Positions 1 to 7,952 of a DNA stretch of 64,000 bases are shown here, piece by piece. Within the stretch, counting starts at the first letter, position 1, and every line of letters starts with the position of its first letter. Under the pieces are notes generated by a model, which saw nothing but the letters and a program-made list of their open reading frames with translations, was not told where the DNA came from and ran no database searches. The position numbers and the translations under genes were made by a program. Source of the DNA: Acidobacteriota bacterium (GTDB lineage: Bacteria > Acidobacteriota > Vicinamibacteria > Vicinamibacterales > SCN-69-37); contig JADJUS010000014.1 in assembly GCA_016716905.1 (NCBI GenBank), forward strand, positions 148,836 through 212,835, read 5' to 3'.

Positions 1-758
1 CATCCGGACTGACGGTGGCGATCGGCAGCCAGTTGCCCGCAACCCTGGACGGATCGATTCGTTTGTTCGCCGAATGTGTATCAGCCACGATCGTGACGGG
101 CGCGATTGGTGCCCTGCTCTACGTGGCGCTTGAGCCGGTCATCCGGAGTACTCGCCCCTCGCTCCTGATCTCGTGGAACCGCCTCCTGTCAGGACGTGTC
201 ATCGACCCAATGGTGGGCCGCGACGTGCTGGTTGGCGGCCTCCTCGCGCTCACGGGCGCCGGAGCCTTCTGTCTCAGCGGCTGGATCAAGGTCTGGACCC
301 AGAGTCCGTACGGACCGAACTATGCCATTGATCTGCGCACCCTCGGTTCCGTGCTGGGATCGGTCGAAGTCGTCCTGCAGTCGCTCAATCCCGCACCCGC
401 GCTGGCGGCGTTGGTTTTCGTGGCGTTGGTGTCGAAGGTGGCGCGCCGCTTCTGGATTGGGGCGGCCCTCCTGGCTGCGCTGGGCGCCGGCGGGTTCATC
501 CTCTTCTCTGCGCGCAGTTGGCCGACGATGGGCGCGATGGTGGTGGTGGTGTCGCTCGGCGTGGTGGCCGTGGCCCGATTCGGTCTGGTGGCGGGAATGA
601 GTTGGCTGCTCTTCCTGAATCTGACGATGCTCGCGCCGCTGACCACCGACTTCTCGTTATGGTCGTCAGATGCGGTGGTGTTCAGACTGGCTGTCATGGG
701 CACCGTGGCCGCATTCGGGGTGTGGGCCGCCCGTCGGCCGGTGTCGACGGTGACGTGA
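1..758 (+). CDS. Polytopic membrane protein, C-terminal part (possibly a Ser/Thr kinase membrane tail)
   Basis: The reading frame is open from the window edge, so the gene begins upstream and only its C-terminal ~250 residues are visible; the GTG at 15 is probably internal. About seven hydrophobic segments follow one another. The stretch with LEPVIRS, ISWNRLLSGR and DPMVGRD matches, from memory, a conserved tail found after the kinase domain of some acidobacterial Ser/Thr kinases (usual form LEPYVRRxWP and DPLVGRD). No catalytic motif lies inside the window, so the kinase assignment is inference. The next 250 bases hold only a gene remnant on the other strand. Confidence 0.6.
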   Translation, partial: SGLTVAIGSQLPATLDGSIRLFAECVSATIVTGAIGALLYVALEPVIRSTRPSLLISWNRLLSGRVIDPMVGRDVLVGGLLALTGAGAFCLSGWIKVWTQSPYGPNYAIDLRTLGSVLGSVEVVLQSLNPAPALAALVFVALVSKVARRFWIGAALLAALGAGGFILFSARSWPTMGAMVVVVSLGVVAVARFGLVAGMSWLLFLNLTMLAPLTTDFSLWSSDAVVFRLAVMGTVAAFGVWAARRPVSTVT

Positions 759-774
759 CTCTCGCCGCCTCGCT

Positions 775-1016
775 TCACAGGGATGCCTTGTGGCTGAAGC
801 GTGGAGCAAGCGGCGCGCCGCAACCAAAAGACTTGTTCCGCCGCAACTCGATCGCAAGCTCGGCCAGCAGGCCCGGAATGTGATCGTTGAGCGTGGGGAC
901 ATCCAGGTCCCGTGCCGCCGGGAGTTCACGGACCTGCGTCTCCACACCGCGAGCAGGGCGTTCCGCTGCTGTTCGATGAGCCGCGCGAGTTCGTTGCGGG
1001 TATCGATAGCGTTCAA
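775..1016 (-). pseudogene. Remnant of a sensor-kinase or RsbRD-type N-terminal domain
   Basis: From a TTG at 1016 one frame gives a helical start (NAIDTRNELARLIEQQRN, then ALLAVW). After about 25 residues the similarity continues in a neighbouring frame as QVRELPAARDLDVPTLNDH and IPGLLAELAIELRR, then breaks off. The two pieces join if a single-base shift near position 935-940 is corrected. The pattern W-x-x-x-VR...L..P.L.DH.P.LL..LA is typical of N-terminal domains of RsbRD-like and some histidine kinases. The catalytic part is absent, so this is a decayed fragment and not a gene. Confidence 0.45.
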
Positions 1017-1027
1017 GGCTACGTGAT

Positions 1028-1479
1028 TTACGGCACGCCAGGCAGGTAGTCCATCGGCTGGCGGTCGTCGCCACCACCGCCGCGGCCCGCGGTCGCGCCA
1101 TTGCCGTACTTCAGGATCTTCCGGGTCTTCATGTCATAGACGTCGCCGGGGTTCAGCACGTCGTAGGGTTTGTCCCACGGCTGGTACGCCTGCGTGTTGT
1201 CATGCACGGTCACTTTCCAACGGCCGATGACCTCGAACGTATCGCCGGTCACCACGATCGCGGTGTCTTCGGACAGTCCAATGCCGAGGTACTGCGGGAA
1301 CTTTGTGATGACCGGGATGAGGTCGTCCCACCGATTGCGCGTGTTGATGTGCTGATCGATGGCCGAACGCTTGAGGAACGCGAATCCGCGCTGGTGATTC
1401 GCCTCCTCCGTCATCATGATGTCGGGCCCCTTCGTGTCGCCAGGGGCAGAAGGGAGAGGAACCACCGACGTCGGGTCAT
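1028..1479 (-). pseudogene. Peptidase S51 / cyanophycinase-family remnant with internal deletion
   Basis: The ATG at 1479 overlaps the stop of the upstream methyltransferase (ATGA), and the first residues MTRRRWFLSLLPLA look like a signal peptide. After about 15 codons that frame is lost. A neighbouring frame then shows the C-terminal third of the S51 family: GDTKGPDIMMTEEANH, AIDQHINTRNRWDDLI and GIGLSEDTAIVV. Family members are usually about 270 residues or more, so the catalytic middle seems to be deleted together with a frame change. The call rests on the QH..xRxR and GIGxxExTA motifs. It is unlikely to be active. Confidence 0.6.
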
Positions 1480-2273
1480 GATGGGGATTGTCGCACGCGC
1501 CCCGCAATCGCGTTGGCGGTGGCGCTGTAGGTGATGCGGCCGTCGGCGGCGGCCGGCAGGATCTCCTTCATGCGCGCCTTGATCGGCGTCAACTGCTCCA
1601 GCGTCATGGCCGCCAATATCCGAGCCACACTCGCACTGCCAAGGACCGTCGTCCAGTAATCGTCGAAATCGGCGAACGTCCGTTCCACCGTGATGACGCG
1701 CGTCTCGAGCGCCTCGACGCCCGCGTCTGTCCAGAGGGCGCGCATGGCGTCCATGCCGGACGCATCTGGACTTGGCGCTGACGGTACGTAGACGCCCTGG
1801 TCGCGCAACTCCGCGAAGAGGGTCCGATACGGAAATCCGCCGCCCGGCATGTCCCACGCATAGGCCGTCACGAGGCCTCCGGGAGACACCACGCGAGCCA
1901 TTTCGGCAATGCCTTTGGCAGGATCGGAAACAAAGAAGATCACCAGCGGCATGATCGCCGCGTCAAACGTGTGGCCGGGGAACGGCAAGGCCATCGCGTC
2001 GGCCTGACGAAACTGCGCGAGCCGCAATGCCGGGCGCGTGCGGGCGAAGGCGAGTTGCTCTTCTGACGGGTCGATTCCGTCAATCGAGGCTGGAGCACAG
2101 CGGTGGACGAGCATCTCGGTGAAGGCTCCGCTGCCACATCCGACATCCAGCCAGCGCAGACCGGGTTCGGGTGCCAACCACTCGAGAAACGCATCCCCGA
2201 CGAGCTGGCTCCACGCGCCCATGTAGCGTTCGTAGGCCGCCCCGTCGTTAAACCGAATCTGCTCAGCAGCCAC
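1476..2273 (-). CDS. Class I SAM-dependent methyltransferase
   Basis: A methyltransferase of about 265 residues with motif I LDVGCGSGAFTE, the acidic post-I region GIDPSEEQ and the later ARVVSPGGLVTAYAW strand. This is the UbiE/type 11 Rossmann fold; the substrate cannot be told. The reading frame extends to a TTG at 2288 inside a tandem repeat; the GTG at 2273 (VAAEQIRFNDG) is the likelier start because it lies just outside the repeat. The stop overlaps the ATG of the peptidase remnant downstream. It belongs to the long minus-strand run that starts at 9112, but a repeat separates it from the outer-membrane gene upstream. Confidence 0.85.
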   Translation of the reverse strand: MAAEQIRFNDGAAYERYMGAWSQLVGDAFLEWLAPEPGLRWLDVGCGSGAFTEMLVHRCAPASIDGIDPSEEQLAFARTRPALRLAQFRQADAMALPFPGHTFDAAIMPLVIFFVSDPAKGIAEMARVVSPGGLVTAYAWDMPGGGFPYRTLFAELRDQGVYVPSAPSPDASGMDAMRALWTDAGVEALETRVITVERTFADFDDYWTTVLGSASVARILAAMTLEQLTPIKARMKEILPAAADGRITYSATANAIAGRVRQSPS

Positions 2274-2336
2274 TTCCCCAGTTCCCAACTTCCCCAGTTC
2301 CTAAGTTCCCCAGTTCCTAACTTCCCCAGTTACTTA
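2273..2336. repeat. Four tandem copies of a 16-base repeat
   Basis: Four adjacent copies of a 16-base unit (cttccccagttccYaa, with small changes) run from 2273 to 2336. The repeat supplies the stop codon of the outer-membrane gene (2330) and touches the start of the methyltransferase (2273). No spacers are present, so it is a minisatellite-like repeat and not CRISPR. Confidence 0.9.
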
Positions 2337-3181
2337 ACCGTGAACGCGTTAAACACCCACGTGAGTCCCGTGGTGAAGCCCCATGCGGGATCGCGCTCGG
2401 TGATGCCGAACATCACTGCGGCATCCAGGCGCACAGGTCCACGCGTGAAGCGCGACCCGACGCGCATCGCCGCGCGGCTCTCAGTGCCCGCAATCACCGT
2501 TCCCGTGCGCGTATTGGCACGACCATTGAGTTCGGCCACCACTTCAGCGCCGTTGGCGATCGCCCGGGCAATGGACAAGCCGTAGATGAACACGTCGTTC
2601 TGGCGATCGCCACGCGTCGCATCACCGAGGATGGCGAATCCGGCGTTTCCAACCACCCGCACCTGCTGGATGGTCTTGCCCATCGCCAGGGCGAGTGCAA
2701 AGTCCGTGGTGTCGAGTCCCAGTCCGCTTTCGTTGCCGGCATTGGGCAGTCGCGTCGCAAATCGCACGGCCAGTGACGGGCGGCCCACGCCTTCGGAGAC
2801 AAAGCGCACCTTGGCGCCCACCACAATGTCTTCCACGTCGGCGGTCGAATCGCCTGTGATGTCCAGCATGCCGGCCAGGGGGCCGGCAAGCCTGTCGGTG
2901 ATGGTCAACCGATTGCGGAGGCCACCGTCGATCTGGATTTCAGCAATGGAACTGACACCAAAACTCAAGCCCAGGGTCCCCAGCCTCATGAGGTTGCCCT
3001 GCAGGCCGGACACCGGGAAAAACGCCTGGCGGCTGTAGTCAATGCCCGCTTCCAGCAGAATCTGGCCGGGGCCAACCGTCTCGGGGTCCTCGGTGACCAG
3101 CGGTCGCGACTGCGCCCACGCCGGCGCCGCCAACCCCATCATCACCACACCCAGCACCAACCTCTGAATCACTCTCGTCAT
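2330..3181 (-). CDS. Outer-membrane beta-barrel protein (transporter-like)
   Basis: This 283-residue protein has a clear Sec signal peptide ending near APAWAQS (about residue 24). Alternating polar and hydrophobic strands with Gly and aromatic residues follow, and it ends in an amphipathic strand (GLTWVFNAFTVK). This pattern fits a 10-14-stranded barrel of the 'putative transporter / MetA-like' type. The start ATG overlaps the dtd stop (ATGA), so it is co-translated with dtd. The final strand has been extended or capped by the tandem repeat that contains the stop codon, so the exact native C-terminus is uncertain. No substrate can be inferred. Confidence 0.7.
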   Translation of the reverse strand: MTRVIQRLVLGVVMMGLAAPAWAQSRPLVTEDPETVGPGQILLEAGIDYSRQAFFPVSGLQGNLMRLGTLGLSFGVSSIAEIQIDGGLRNRLTITDRLAGPLAGMLDITGDSTADVEDIVVGAKVRFVSEGVGRPSLAVRFATRLPNAGNESGLGLDTTDFALALAMGKTIQQVRVVGNAGFAILGDATRGDRQNDVFIYGLSIARAIANGAEVVAELNGRANTRTGTVIAGTESRAAMRVGSRFTRGPVRLDAAVMFGITERDPAWGFTTGLTWVFNAFTVK

Positions 3182-3627
3182 GTATCACTCCGCGAATCAA
3201 TCCAAATGGTGACGGGGCCGTCGTTGACCGACGCCACCTGCATATCGGCCTGGAACACGCCAGTCCGGACCACCAACCCCGCGTCCCGAAGGCGTGACAC
3301 GACGCCTTCGTACGCGTCGTTGGCCACGTCGGGCGCCGCCGCCCCGATAAACGAGGGCCGGCGTCCCCGCCGGACATCGGCGAGCAGAGTGAACTGCGAG
3401 ACCGCCAGGACGGCCCCACCCACGTCCATCACGCTCAGGTTCATCTTGTTCGCCGCGTCGCTGAAAATCCGCAAATCCCGGATCTTGGCCGCGACATAGT
3501 CGGTATCGGCCGTTCCGTCGCCGTTCGCCACCCCAATCAGCACAAGCAGCCCCTGGCCGATTTCAGACACGACCCGGCCGTCGATGGAGACCGACGCCGA
3601 CGACACGCGGGTAATCACCGCACGCAC
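3178..3627 (-). CDS. dtd: D-aminoacyl-tRNA deacylase
   Basis: A protein of 149 residues, the normal length for Dtd. It removes D-amino acids (and glycine mischarged on tRNA-Ala) from tRNA in the cytoplasm. The N-terminus MRAVITRVSSASV, the SQFTL active-site motif (near residue 76) and the C-terminal NDGPVTIWIDS motif carrying the Gly-Pro pair are all present. It follows ttcA by 6 bases and its stop overlaps the start of the outer-membrane gene. Pairing with ttcA puts two tRNA quality or modification enzymes side by side. Confidence 0.95.
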   Translation of the reverse strand: MRAVITRVSSASVSIDGRVVSEIGQGLLVLIGVANGDGTADTDYVAAKIRDLRIFSDAANKMNLSVMDVGGAVLAVSQFTLLADVRRGRRPSFIGAAAPDVANDAYEGVVSRLRDAGLVVRTGVFQADMQVASVNDGPVTIWIDSRSDT

Positions 3628-3633
3628 GGGCAG

Positions 3634-4416
3634 TTACCGGAGAGCCGCGGCGGTTTGGGCCACCGGGTACAGGCGCGTATCGAGCAGGTGGCGAGGCGCC
3701 ACGTTCCCGATGGCCTTGATCATCGAATTCTTGATGTCCGGGTGTTCCAGTTCCAGTTCGGCGATCATCCGCTTCAGGCGCTGGCGCTTGAGGCTTAGGT
3801 CTCCACAGGCAGGACAACAGCAGCCGATGACCGGCAGGTTGTTTTCCTGGGTGTAGGCGCGGGCTTCAGCCTCGGTGACATACACGAGAGGCCGGATCAC
3901 CGTGTGTTTGCCGTTGTCCGAGGTCAGACGCGCGGGCATGGCCTTGAGCGCGCCCTGGAAGAACACGTTGAGCAGCAGTGTCTCGACGAAGTCGTCCATG
4001 TGGTGGCCAAGCGCGATCTTCGTGGCGCCCACCGAATCCGCCAGCCGGTACAACACGCCCCGCCGCAGCCGGGCACAGAGCGAACAGGGCGTCTCGCCAT
4101 CCTCCAGGATGTCATCCATGACGGCGCCGATGGTGGTGTGCTCGATGTGCACTTCCCACCCCCGTTCGGCGCAGGCCTCGGTCACAGCGCTGTGCTTGAA
4201 GTCCTTGTAGCCGGAGTTCACGTTGATCGCGCAGATGGAAAACGTAATCGGCGCACGCTTGCGCAGCACGTCCAGAATCTGGATCAGCGCCCAGCTGTCT
4301 TTACCTCCCGACAGGCCGACCATCACGCGGTCGCCGTCCTCGATGAGGTTGTGCTCAAGGATCGCCTGGGTGGTCTTCTTGGCGATGCGGTGTTCCAGAG
4401 GTGTTCGATAGGACAT
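3634..4416 (-). CDS. ttcA: tRNA 2-thiocytidine(32) synthetase TtcA
   Basis: A PP-loop ATPase of 260 residues with VGLSGGKDSWALI (PP-loop), the CxxC pair CSLCARLRRG and a further Cys cluster CCCPACGD, which ligate the iron-sulfur cluster that delivers sulfur to cytidine 32 of some tRNAs. ALGHHMDDFVETLLLN is the other signature of the family. The length is slightly short compared with the E. coli enzyme but all key residues are there. It lies 5 bases downstream of a GT4 gene and directly upstream of dtd, in the same minus-strand run. Confidence 0.95.
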   Translation of the reverse strand: MSYRTPLEHRIAKKTTQAILEHNLIEDGDRVMVGLSGGKDSWALIQILDVLRKRAPITFSICAINVNSGYKDFKHSAVTEACAERGWEVHIEHTTIGAVMDDILEDGETPCSLCARLRRGVLYRLADSVGATKIALGHHMDDFVETLLLNVFFQGALKAMPARLTSDNGKHTVIRPLVYVTEAEARAYTQENNLPVIGCCCPACGDLSLKRQRLKRMIAELELEHPDIKNSMIKAIGNVAPRHLLDTRLYPVAQTAAALR

Positions 4417-4421
4417 GGGTG

Positions 4422-5474
4422 TTATGGGCGAAGGTGCTGTGTGACGAGAGTATCAACGACACCCGTCCATGTGAAACGCCCGGCGGTGGCCAGGGCCTGG
4501 GCCCCCAGACGCGACGCCAGCAAAGGGTCGGCGCAGAGATCGGCCAGAGCCTGTCCCAGGGCGGAAGCGTCCGGCGCAGTGACACGGCCGTTCACTCCGT
4601 CCACCACCAACTCGGCCGGTCCTCCGCTGTCGGTGACCGTCACCACAGCCTTCCCGGCCGAAAACGCTTCCACCGTGACAAAGCCGTAATCTTCACGCTT
4701 CGGGACAAAACACACGGCGCGGCACGTCGCCAGGTAGTCCACCAACTGCGCGTCGGATACACGGCCGGCGAAGGTCACCCGGCCATCAAGCCCCAGGCGC
4801 GTGGCCTCAGCGCGAAGGGCGTCCTCGGCTTCCCCTTCGCCCGCAATGACACACCGGACGCCTTGAGCCGCCGGAGTCGCCAGCGCCTGGAGGATCAGAT
4901 CAATTCGTTTGAGCGGTGCGAGCCGTGACACGACAAAGATGAAGTCGCCATAGCCGTCGCATCGGTACGTCCGCTGGGGCGCCGGTGGATACAGCACCGC
5001 GGACGCCACGCCGTTCCAGCGCTTGAGCCGACCTTGCACCGTGAGTGACTGGGCGTAGAGCGCCTTCAGGTGATGCTGGAAGCACCAGGTGTCGGCCGCG
5101 TGAATCAACCTGCGCCGCACGGATTCCTTCAGCCGTCCCTGCGGTGACAGCGGGCCTGAGAACTCTTCCCACAGGTCGTAGTACTCGCGCATGGTGTGGT
5201 TCAGCCAGCACACGTGAGAGCGATGCCGCACGGCATACGACGGATACCGCAGTGAGATGACATGGTCGACCCGCCGACCGCCGATTTCCCTGACGTTGGT
5301 CCGCCACGTCGTCAGGTACTCGGACGCTTGCTGCCCAAATGGATTCGATGGCGTGGTGACGAGCTCCGCGTCGTGGCCTTCCGTCTTCACGGCGTCCACC
5401 AGGGCGCGCGCAATCACCATGTGACCGCCCTCCACGGACGGCGGTGACGACGTCACGACCGCGACCAGAGCCAT
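4422..5474 (-). CDS. Glycosyltransferase family 4
   Basis: This protein of 350 residues has the GT-B fold. The N-terminal half begins MALVAVVTSSPPSVEGGH with the glycine turn near residue 17, and the C-terminal half has FIFVVSRLAPLKRIDLIL, VTFAGRVSDAQLVDYL and the nucleotide-sugar site EDYGFVTVEAFSAGKAVV with the family's E-x7-E spacing. It should transfer a sugar from a nucleotide sugar to a growing glycan or lipid in the cytoplasm; donor and acceptor are unknown. It is the last glycan gene of the minus-strand run from 9112 (GT4, methyltransferase, epimerase, acyltransferase, GT4). Confidence 0.9.
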   Translation of the reverse strand: MALVAVVTSSPPSVEGGHMVIARALVDAVKTEGHDAELVTTPSNPFGQQASEYLTTWRTNVREIGGRRVDHVISLRYPSYAVRHRSHVCWLNHTMREYYDLWEEFSGPLSPQGRLKESVRRRLIHAADTWCFQHHLKALYAQSLTVQGRLKRWNGVASAVLYPPAPQRTYRCDGYGDFIFVVSRLAPLKRIDLILQALATPAAQGVRCVIAGEGEAEDALRAEATRLGLDGRVTFAGRVSDAQLVDYLATCRAVCFVPKREDYGFVTVEAFSAGKAVVTVTDSGGPAELVVDGVNGRVTAPDASALGQALADLCADPLLASRLGAQALATAGRFTWTGVVDTLVTQHLRP

Positions 5475-5477
5475 GAC

Positions 5478-6266
5478 TCAGGCGTCCGGACCCGGATTCA
5501 GTACGCGTGCCGGCACACCCACCGCTTTTGCGCCGGCCGGCACCGGCCCCAGCACCACGGCGCCCGCGCCCACAATGGCGCGATCGCCGATCGACACGCC
5601 ATCCAGCACCTTCGCGCCCGCACCAATCCACACGCCGGCGCCCACCGCGATGCCGTCGGACTTGCGGGGTTGTGCGTTCACCGCCACAGTCGGGTCGCTG
5701 AAATCGTGGTCGCCGCCGATGAGATACGAATACGCGGCCAGCAGGGTGTGCGCCCCAATGGTGACGCGGCCTGCGGAAAACACCTCGCAGTTGAATCCGA
5801 TATTCACGCCGTCGGCCAGGACGATATCGCCATTCTTGCAGGACAAAATGGTGTTCCGTCCGACGAACACCCCATTCCCGATGTCGATGCCGCGGTTGGT
5901 GTCGCCCTTGGCGTCAAGCAGGCAGTGGTCGTCGATAACGACGTTGTCGCCGATGTGGATTTTGTGCGGATGACGCAGCACCACGTCGCGGCCGAACACC
6001 ACGTTGCGACCGCAACGGCCCAGCAGCATGGGGTACAGGGACTTCCGGAGCATCAACCCGAGGGCGCCAGGCACGCACTGCGCGAACAGCGTGACAAGCT
6101 CGTACTTGACCAACGCACCCAGGCCAGGCTTGCCCACGATGAGCGCGCTGTATTTCGCGCGCGCTCCACCAGGCGCACGAAACAACTGGTCCTGCACGCG
6201 CGGGATGTCCCGATCAGATCCAGTGCTGGCCACGGTACCACTCCAGTGTGCGTCCAATGCCGTCAC
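5478..6266 (-). CDS. Left-handed beta-helix acyltransferase (hexapeptide repeats)
   Basis: 262 residues with a run of hexapeptide repeats from about residue 90 to 250 (IHIGDNVVI, IDIGNGVFVGRN, VTIGAHTLLAA, IAVGAGVWIGAGA). The HDFSD turn is where the catalytic His sits in the WbbJ/maltose-acetyltransferase group. It probably O- or N-acetylates a sugar in the glycan made by the neighbouring GT4 enzymes. The ATG at 6266 overlaps the upstream epimerase by 53 bases; a GTG at 6233 gives a smaller overlap and is an alternative start. Confidence 0.88.
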   Translation of the reverse strand: MTALDAHWSGTVASTGSDRDIPRVQDQLFRAPGGARAKYSALIVGKPGLGALVKYELVTLFAQCVPGALGLMLRKSLYPMLLGRCGRNVVFGRDVVLRHPHKIHIGDNVVIDDHCLLDAKGDTNRGIDIGNGVFVGRNTILSCKNGDIVLADGVNIGFNCEVFSAGRVTIGAHTLLAAYSYLIGGDHDFSDPTVAVNAQPRKSDGIAVGAGVWIGAGAKVLDGVSIGDRAIVGAGAVVLGPVPAGAKAVGVPARVLNPGPDA

Positions 6267-7194
6267 GCAGGCTCACCGCCGGCGCAAAACCCAGCTCCGC
6301 GCGAGCCCTCGAGATATCAAACGCGCGGCTCTTGGTGAAGAAGTCTACACGGCGTCGATAGATCGGCGGCGCCACGCCGAGTGGCGCGCAGACCGCTTCG
6401 CACGCGGCGCCGGCCAGCCAGAACGGCCACACAGGCAGCCGCAGCCGTGGCGGCGCCACGCCGGCCACCTCCGCCGTAATCTCGATCAACGCCTTCAGCG
6501 TCGTGACTTCCCCACCCGCCAGGATGTAGGTGCGTCCCGCCGCCGCAGGCACTGTGGCGCACAGGCGAAAGCCGTCGCACAGGTCTTCCACGTATGTCAG
6601 GTGATAGAAGATCTCGCCATTGCCAAGCAGCACGAACCGGCCACGCGCCACTCCGCCGAACAGCTTCAGCAAGCGTCGGTCACCGGGGCCATAGATCCCG
6701 GACGGACGGGCGATCACCAACTCGACGCCTGTGTCTTTTGCCGCGGCGATGGCCAACTGCTCGCCCTCAACCTTGGTTTCCTGATACACATCGCCGGGCC
6801 GCAGCGGCGCCTCTTCATTCGCCGGAGGATGTTCCACATCACCGTGTACGCCGACCGTGCTGCAGTGCACGACGCGGCGGACGCCCGCGCGTGCTGCTTC
6901 CCTCACAAGCGACTCGACACCAATGGCGTTGACCGCGCGATAGGCCGACGCGGGTAATCCGGCGGTCCGGTAGAGCGCGCCGATGTTGTACACCACGTCG
7001 ACGCCCTCACACGCGGCGCGCAGACTCGCGGCATCGGTGAGGTCGCCGCGGACCACTTCGATTCCCGCGTTGTTCAGGTCCCGCGCCTGGTCCGGCTGCC
7101 TGACAATGGCGCGCACGGTATCGCCCGCCGCCACCAGTCGCCGCACGAGGTGCCCACCGGTGAACCCCGTGGCCCCCGTGACCAGCGCTCTCAC
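6214..7194 (-). CDS. NAD-dependent epimerase/dehydratase (SDR family)
   Basis: The open frame extends further, but the real start is the GTG at 7194 (VRALVTGATGFTGGHL), which overlaps the methyltransferase stop (GTGA). This gives 326 residues. The Rossmann motif TGATGFTGGHLVRRL, the acidic VVRGDLTDAASL region and the YQETKVEGEQLA motif with the catalytic Tyr and Lys define an extended SDR. Neighbouring genes suggest a sugar-nucleotide substrate, although the later GxYGPGD region also fits hopanoid-type or sterol dehydrogenases (HpnA-like). It lies in the minus-strand glycan run. Confidence 0.88.
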   Translation of the reverse strand: MRALVTGATGFTGGHLVRRLVAAGDTVRAIVRQPDQARDLNNAGIEVVRGDLTDAASLRAACEGVDVVYNIGALYRTAGLPASAYRAVNAIGVESLVREAARAGVRRVVHCSTVGVHGDVEHPPANEEAPLRPGDVYQETKVEGEQLAIAAAKDTGVELVIARPSGIYGPGDRRLLKLFGGVARGRFVLLGNGEIFYHLTYVEDLCDGFRLCATVPAAAGRTYILAGGEVTTLKALIEITAEVAGVAPPRLRLPVWPFWLAGAACEAVCAPLGVAPPIYRRRVDFFTKSRAFDISRARAELGFAPAVSLRDGIGRTLEWYRGQHWI

Positions 7195-7952
7195 CGCTCC
7201 GCCACCATCGTCACCGGAGACCCCGCGAGCCAGAGCAGACCGGCGCCCCTGAGCACACGTTCCAACCCGCGTGTGAAGCCGAGCGAACCCACCGCCTTGT
7301 GAAACGCGATCGGCATGACGAATTGCCGGTGAATGTGGACCACGCGGTATCCACTCGCCTGGAACGCGGCAATGACACTGCGTTCCGACATCACCCGGTA
7401 CGCTTCGACCTTGTGCCCGGCGGCGCGTCTGAGATGCCTCACACCGCTTTCGACAGCGGCCAGGCTCGACGCCGAAGGGAAATCCACCACAACGCGACGG
7501 CGCGCGACACGGCACAATTCGCCGACGCACCGCGACCAGTCGGGCGTGTGCATGAGGACCCGCAGTGAAACGGCCGCGTCGAAATGCCCGGCCGGAAACG
7601 GCAAGGCATGCGCATCTCCCACTTCGAAGTTCAGGGCGACGCCTGCGCTTGCGGCGCGTTCGCGCGCCACATCGAGCATTTCGGACGAGGCATCCACTCC
7701 CACCACCGTCGCGCCCGCGCGCGCGAGGCCGATCGCTGCGCGTCCAGTGCCGGTGCCGACGTCCACCACCGAGCACCCTGCTAGCGGATGATCACCGTCG
7801 CCGGTCCCCAGTGGGGCGAAGGCCGCCATGAGCAAGGCCTCCTGTTCGGCGAGCAGGTGCCGGCCGATCGGACCACTGAACCGCAGGTTGTCGAATCCTT
7901 CCGCCACATCCTTGCTGGCGTAATGCGTGTAGCTGTAGTGCTGACGATTCAT
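7191..7952 (-). CDS. Class I SAM-dependent methyltransferase
   Basis: 253 residues with motif I VVDVGTGTGRAAIGLARAG, GVDASSEML, the FEVGDAHALPFPAGHFDAAV strand and a C-terminal hydrophobic stretch. A UbiE/methyltransf_11 fold enzyme that probably methylates a sugar or lipid intermediate of this locus. It is coupled on both sides: its start overlaps the stop of the GT4 gene (ATGA at 7949-7952) and its stop overlaps the epimerase GTG. That coupling argues for one pathway. Confidence 0.88.
   Translation of the reverse strand: MNRQHYSYTHYASKDVAEGFDNLRFSGPIGRHLLAEQEALLMAAFAPLGTGDGDHPLAGCSVVDVGTGTGRAAIGLARAGATVVGVDASSEMLDVARERAASAGVALNFEVGDAHALPFPAGHFDAAVSLRVLMHTPDWSRCVGELCRVARRRVVVDFPSASSLAAVESGVRHLRRAAGHKVEAYRVMSERSVIAAFQASGYRVVHIHRQFVMPIAFHKAVGSLGFTRGLERVLRGAGLLWLAGSPVTMVAER

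Noticed and set aside
2273..2336. CRISPR array
   Set aside because: The repeats are directly adjacent and have no unique spacers, and no cas gene is in the window.
4900..5631. A 243-residue minus-strand open frame overlapping the GT4 and acyltransferase genes
   Set aside because: Gly/Arg/Ser-rich without motifs; the GT4 and hexapeptide frames explain the DNA.
6214..7776. A 520-residue epimerase with an N-terminal extension
   Set aside because: The extra ~190 residues are shadow of the methyltransferase gene; the GTG at 7194 coupled to its stop is the real start.
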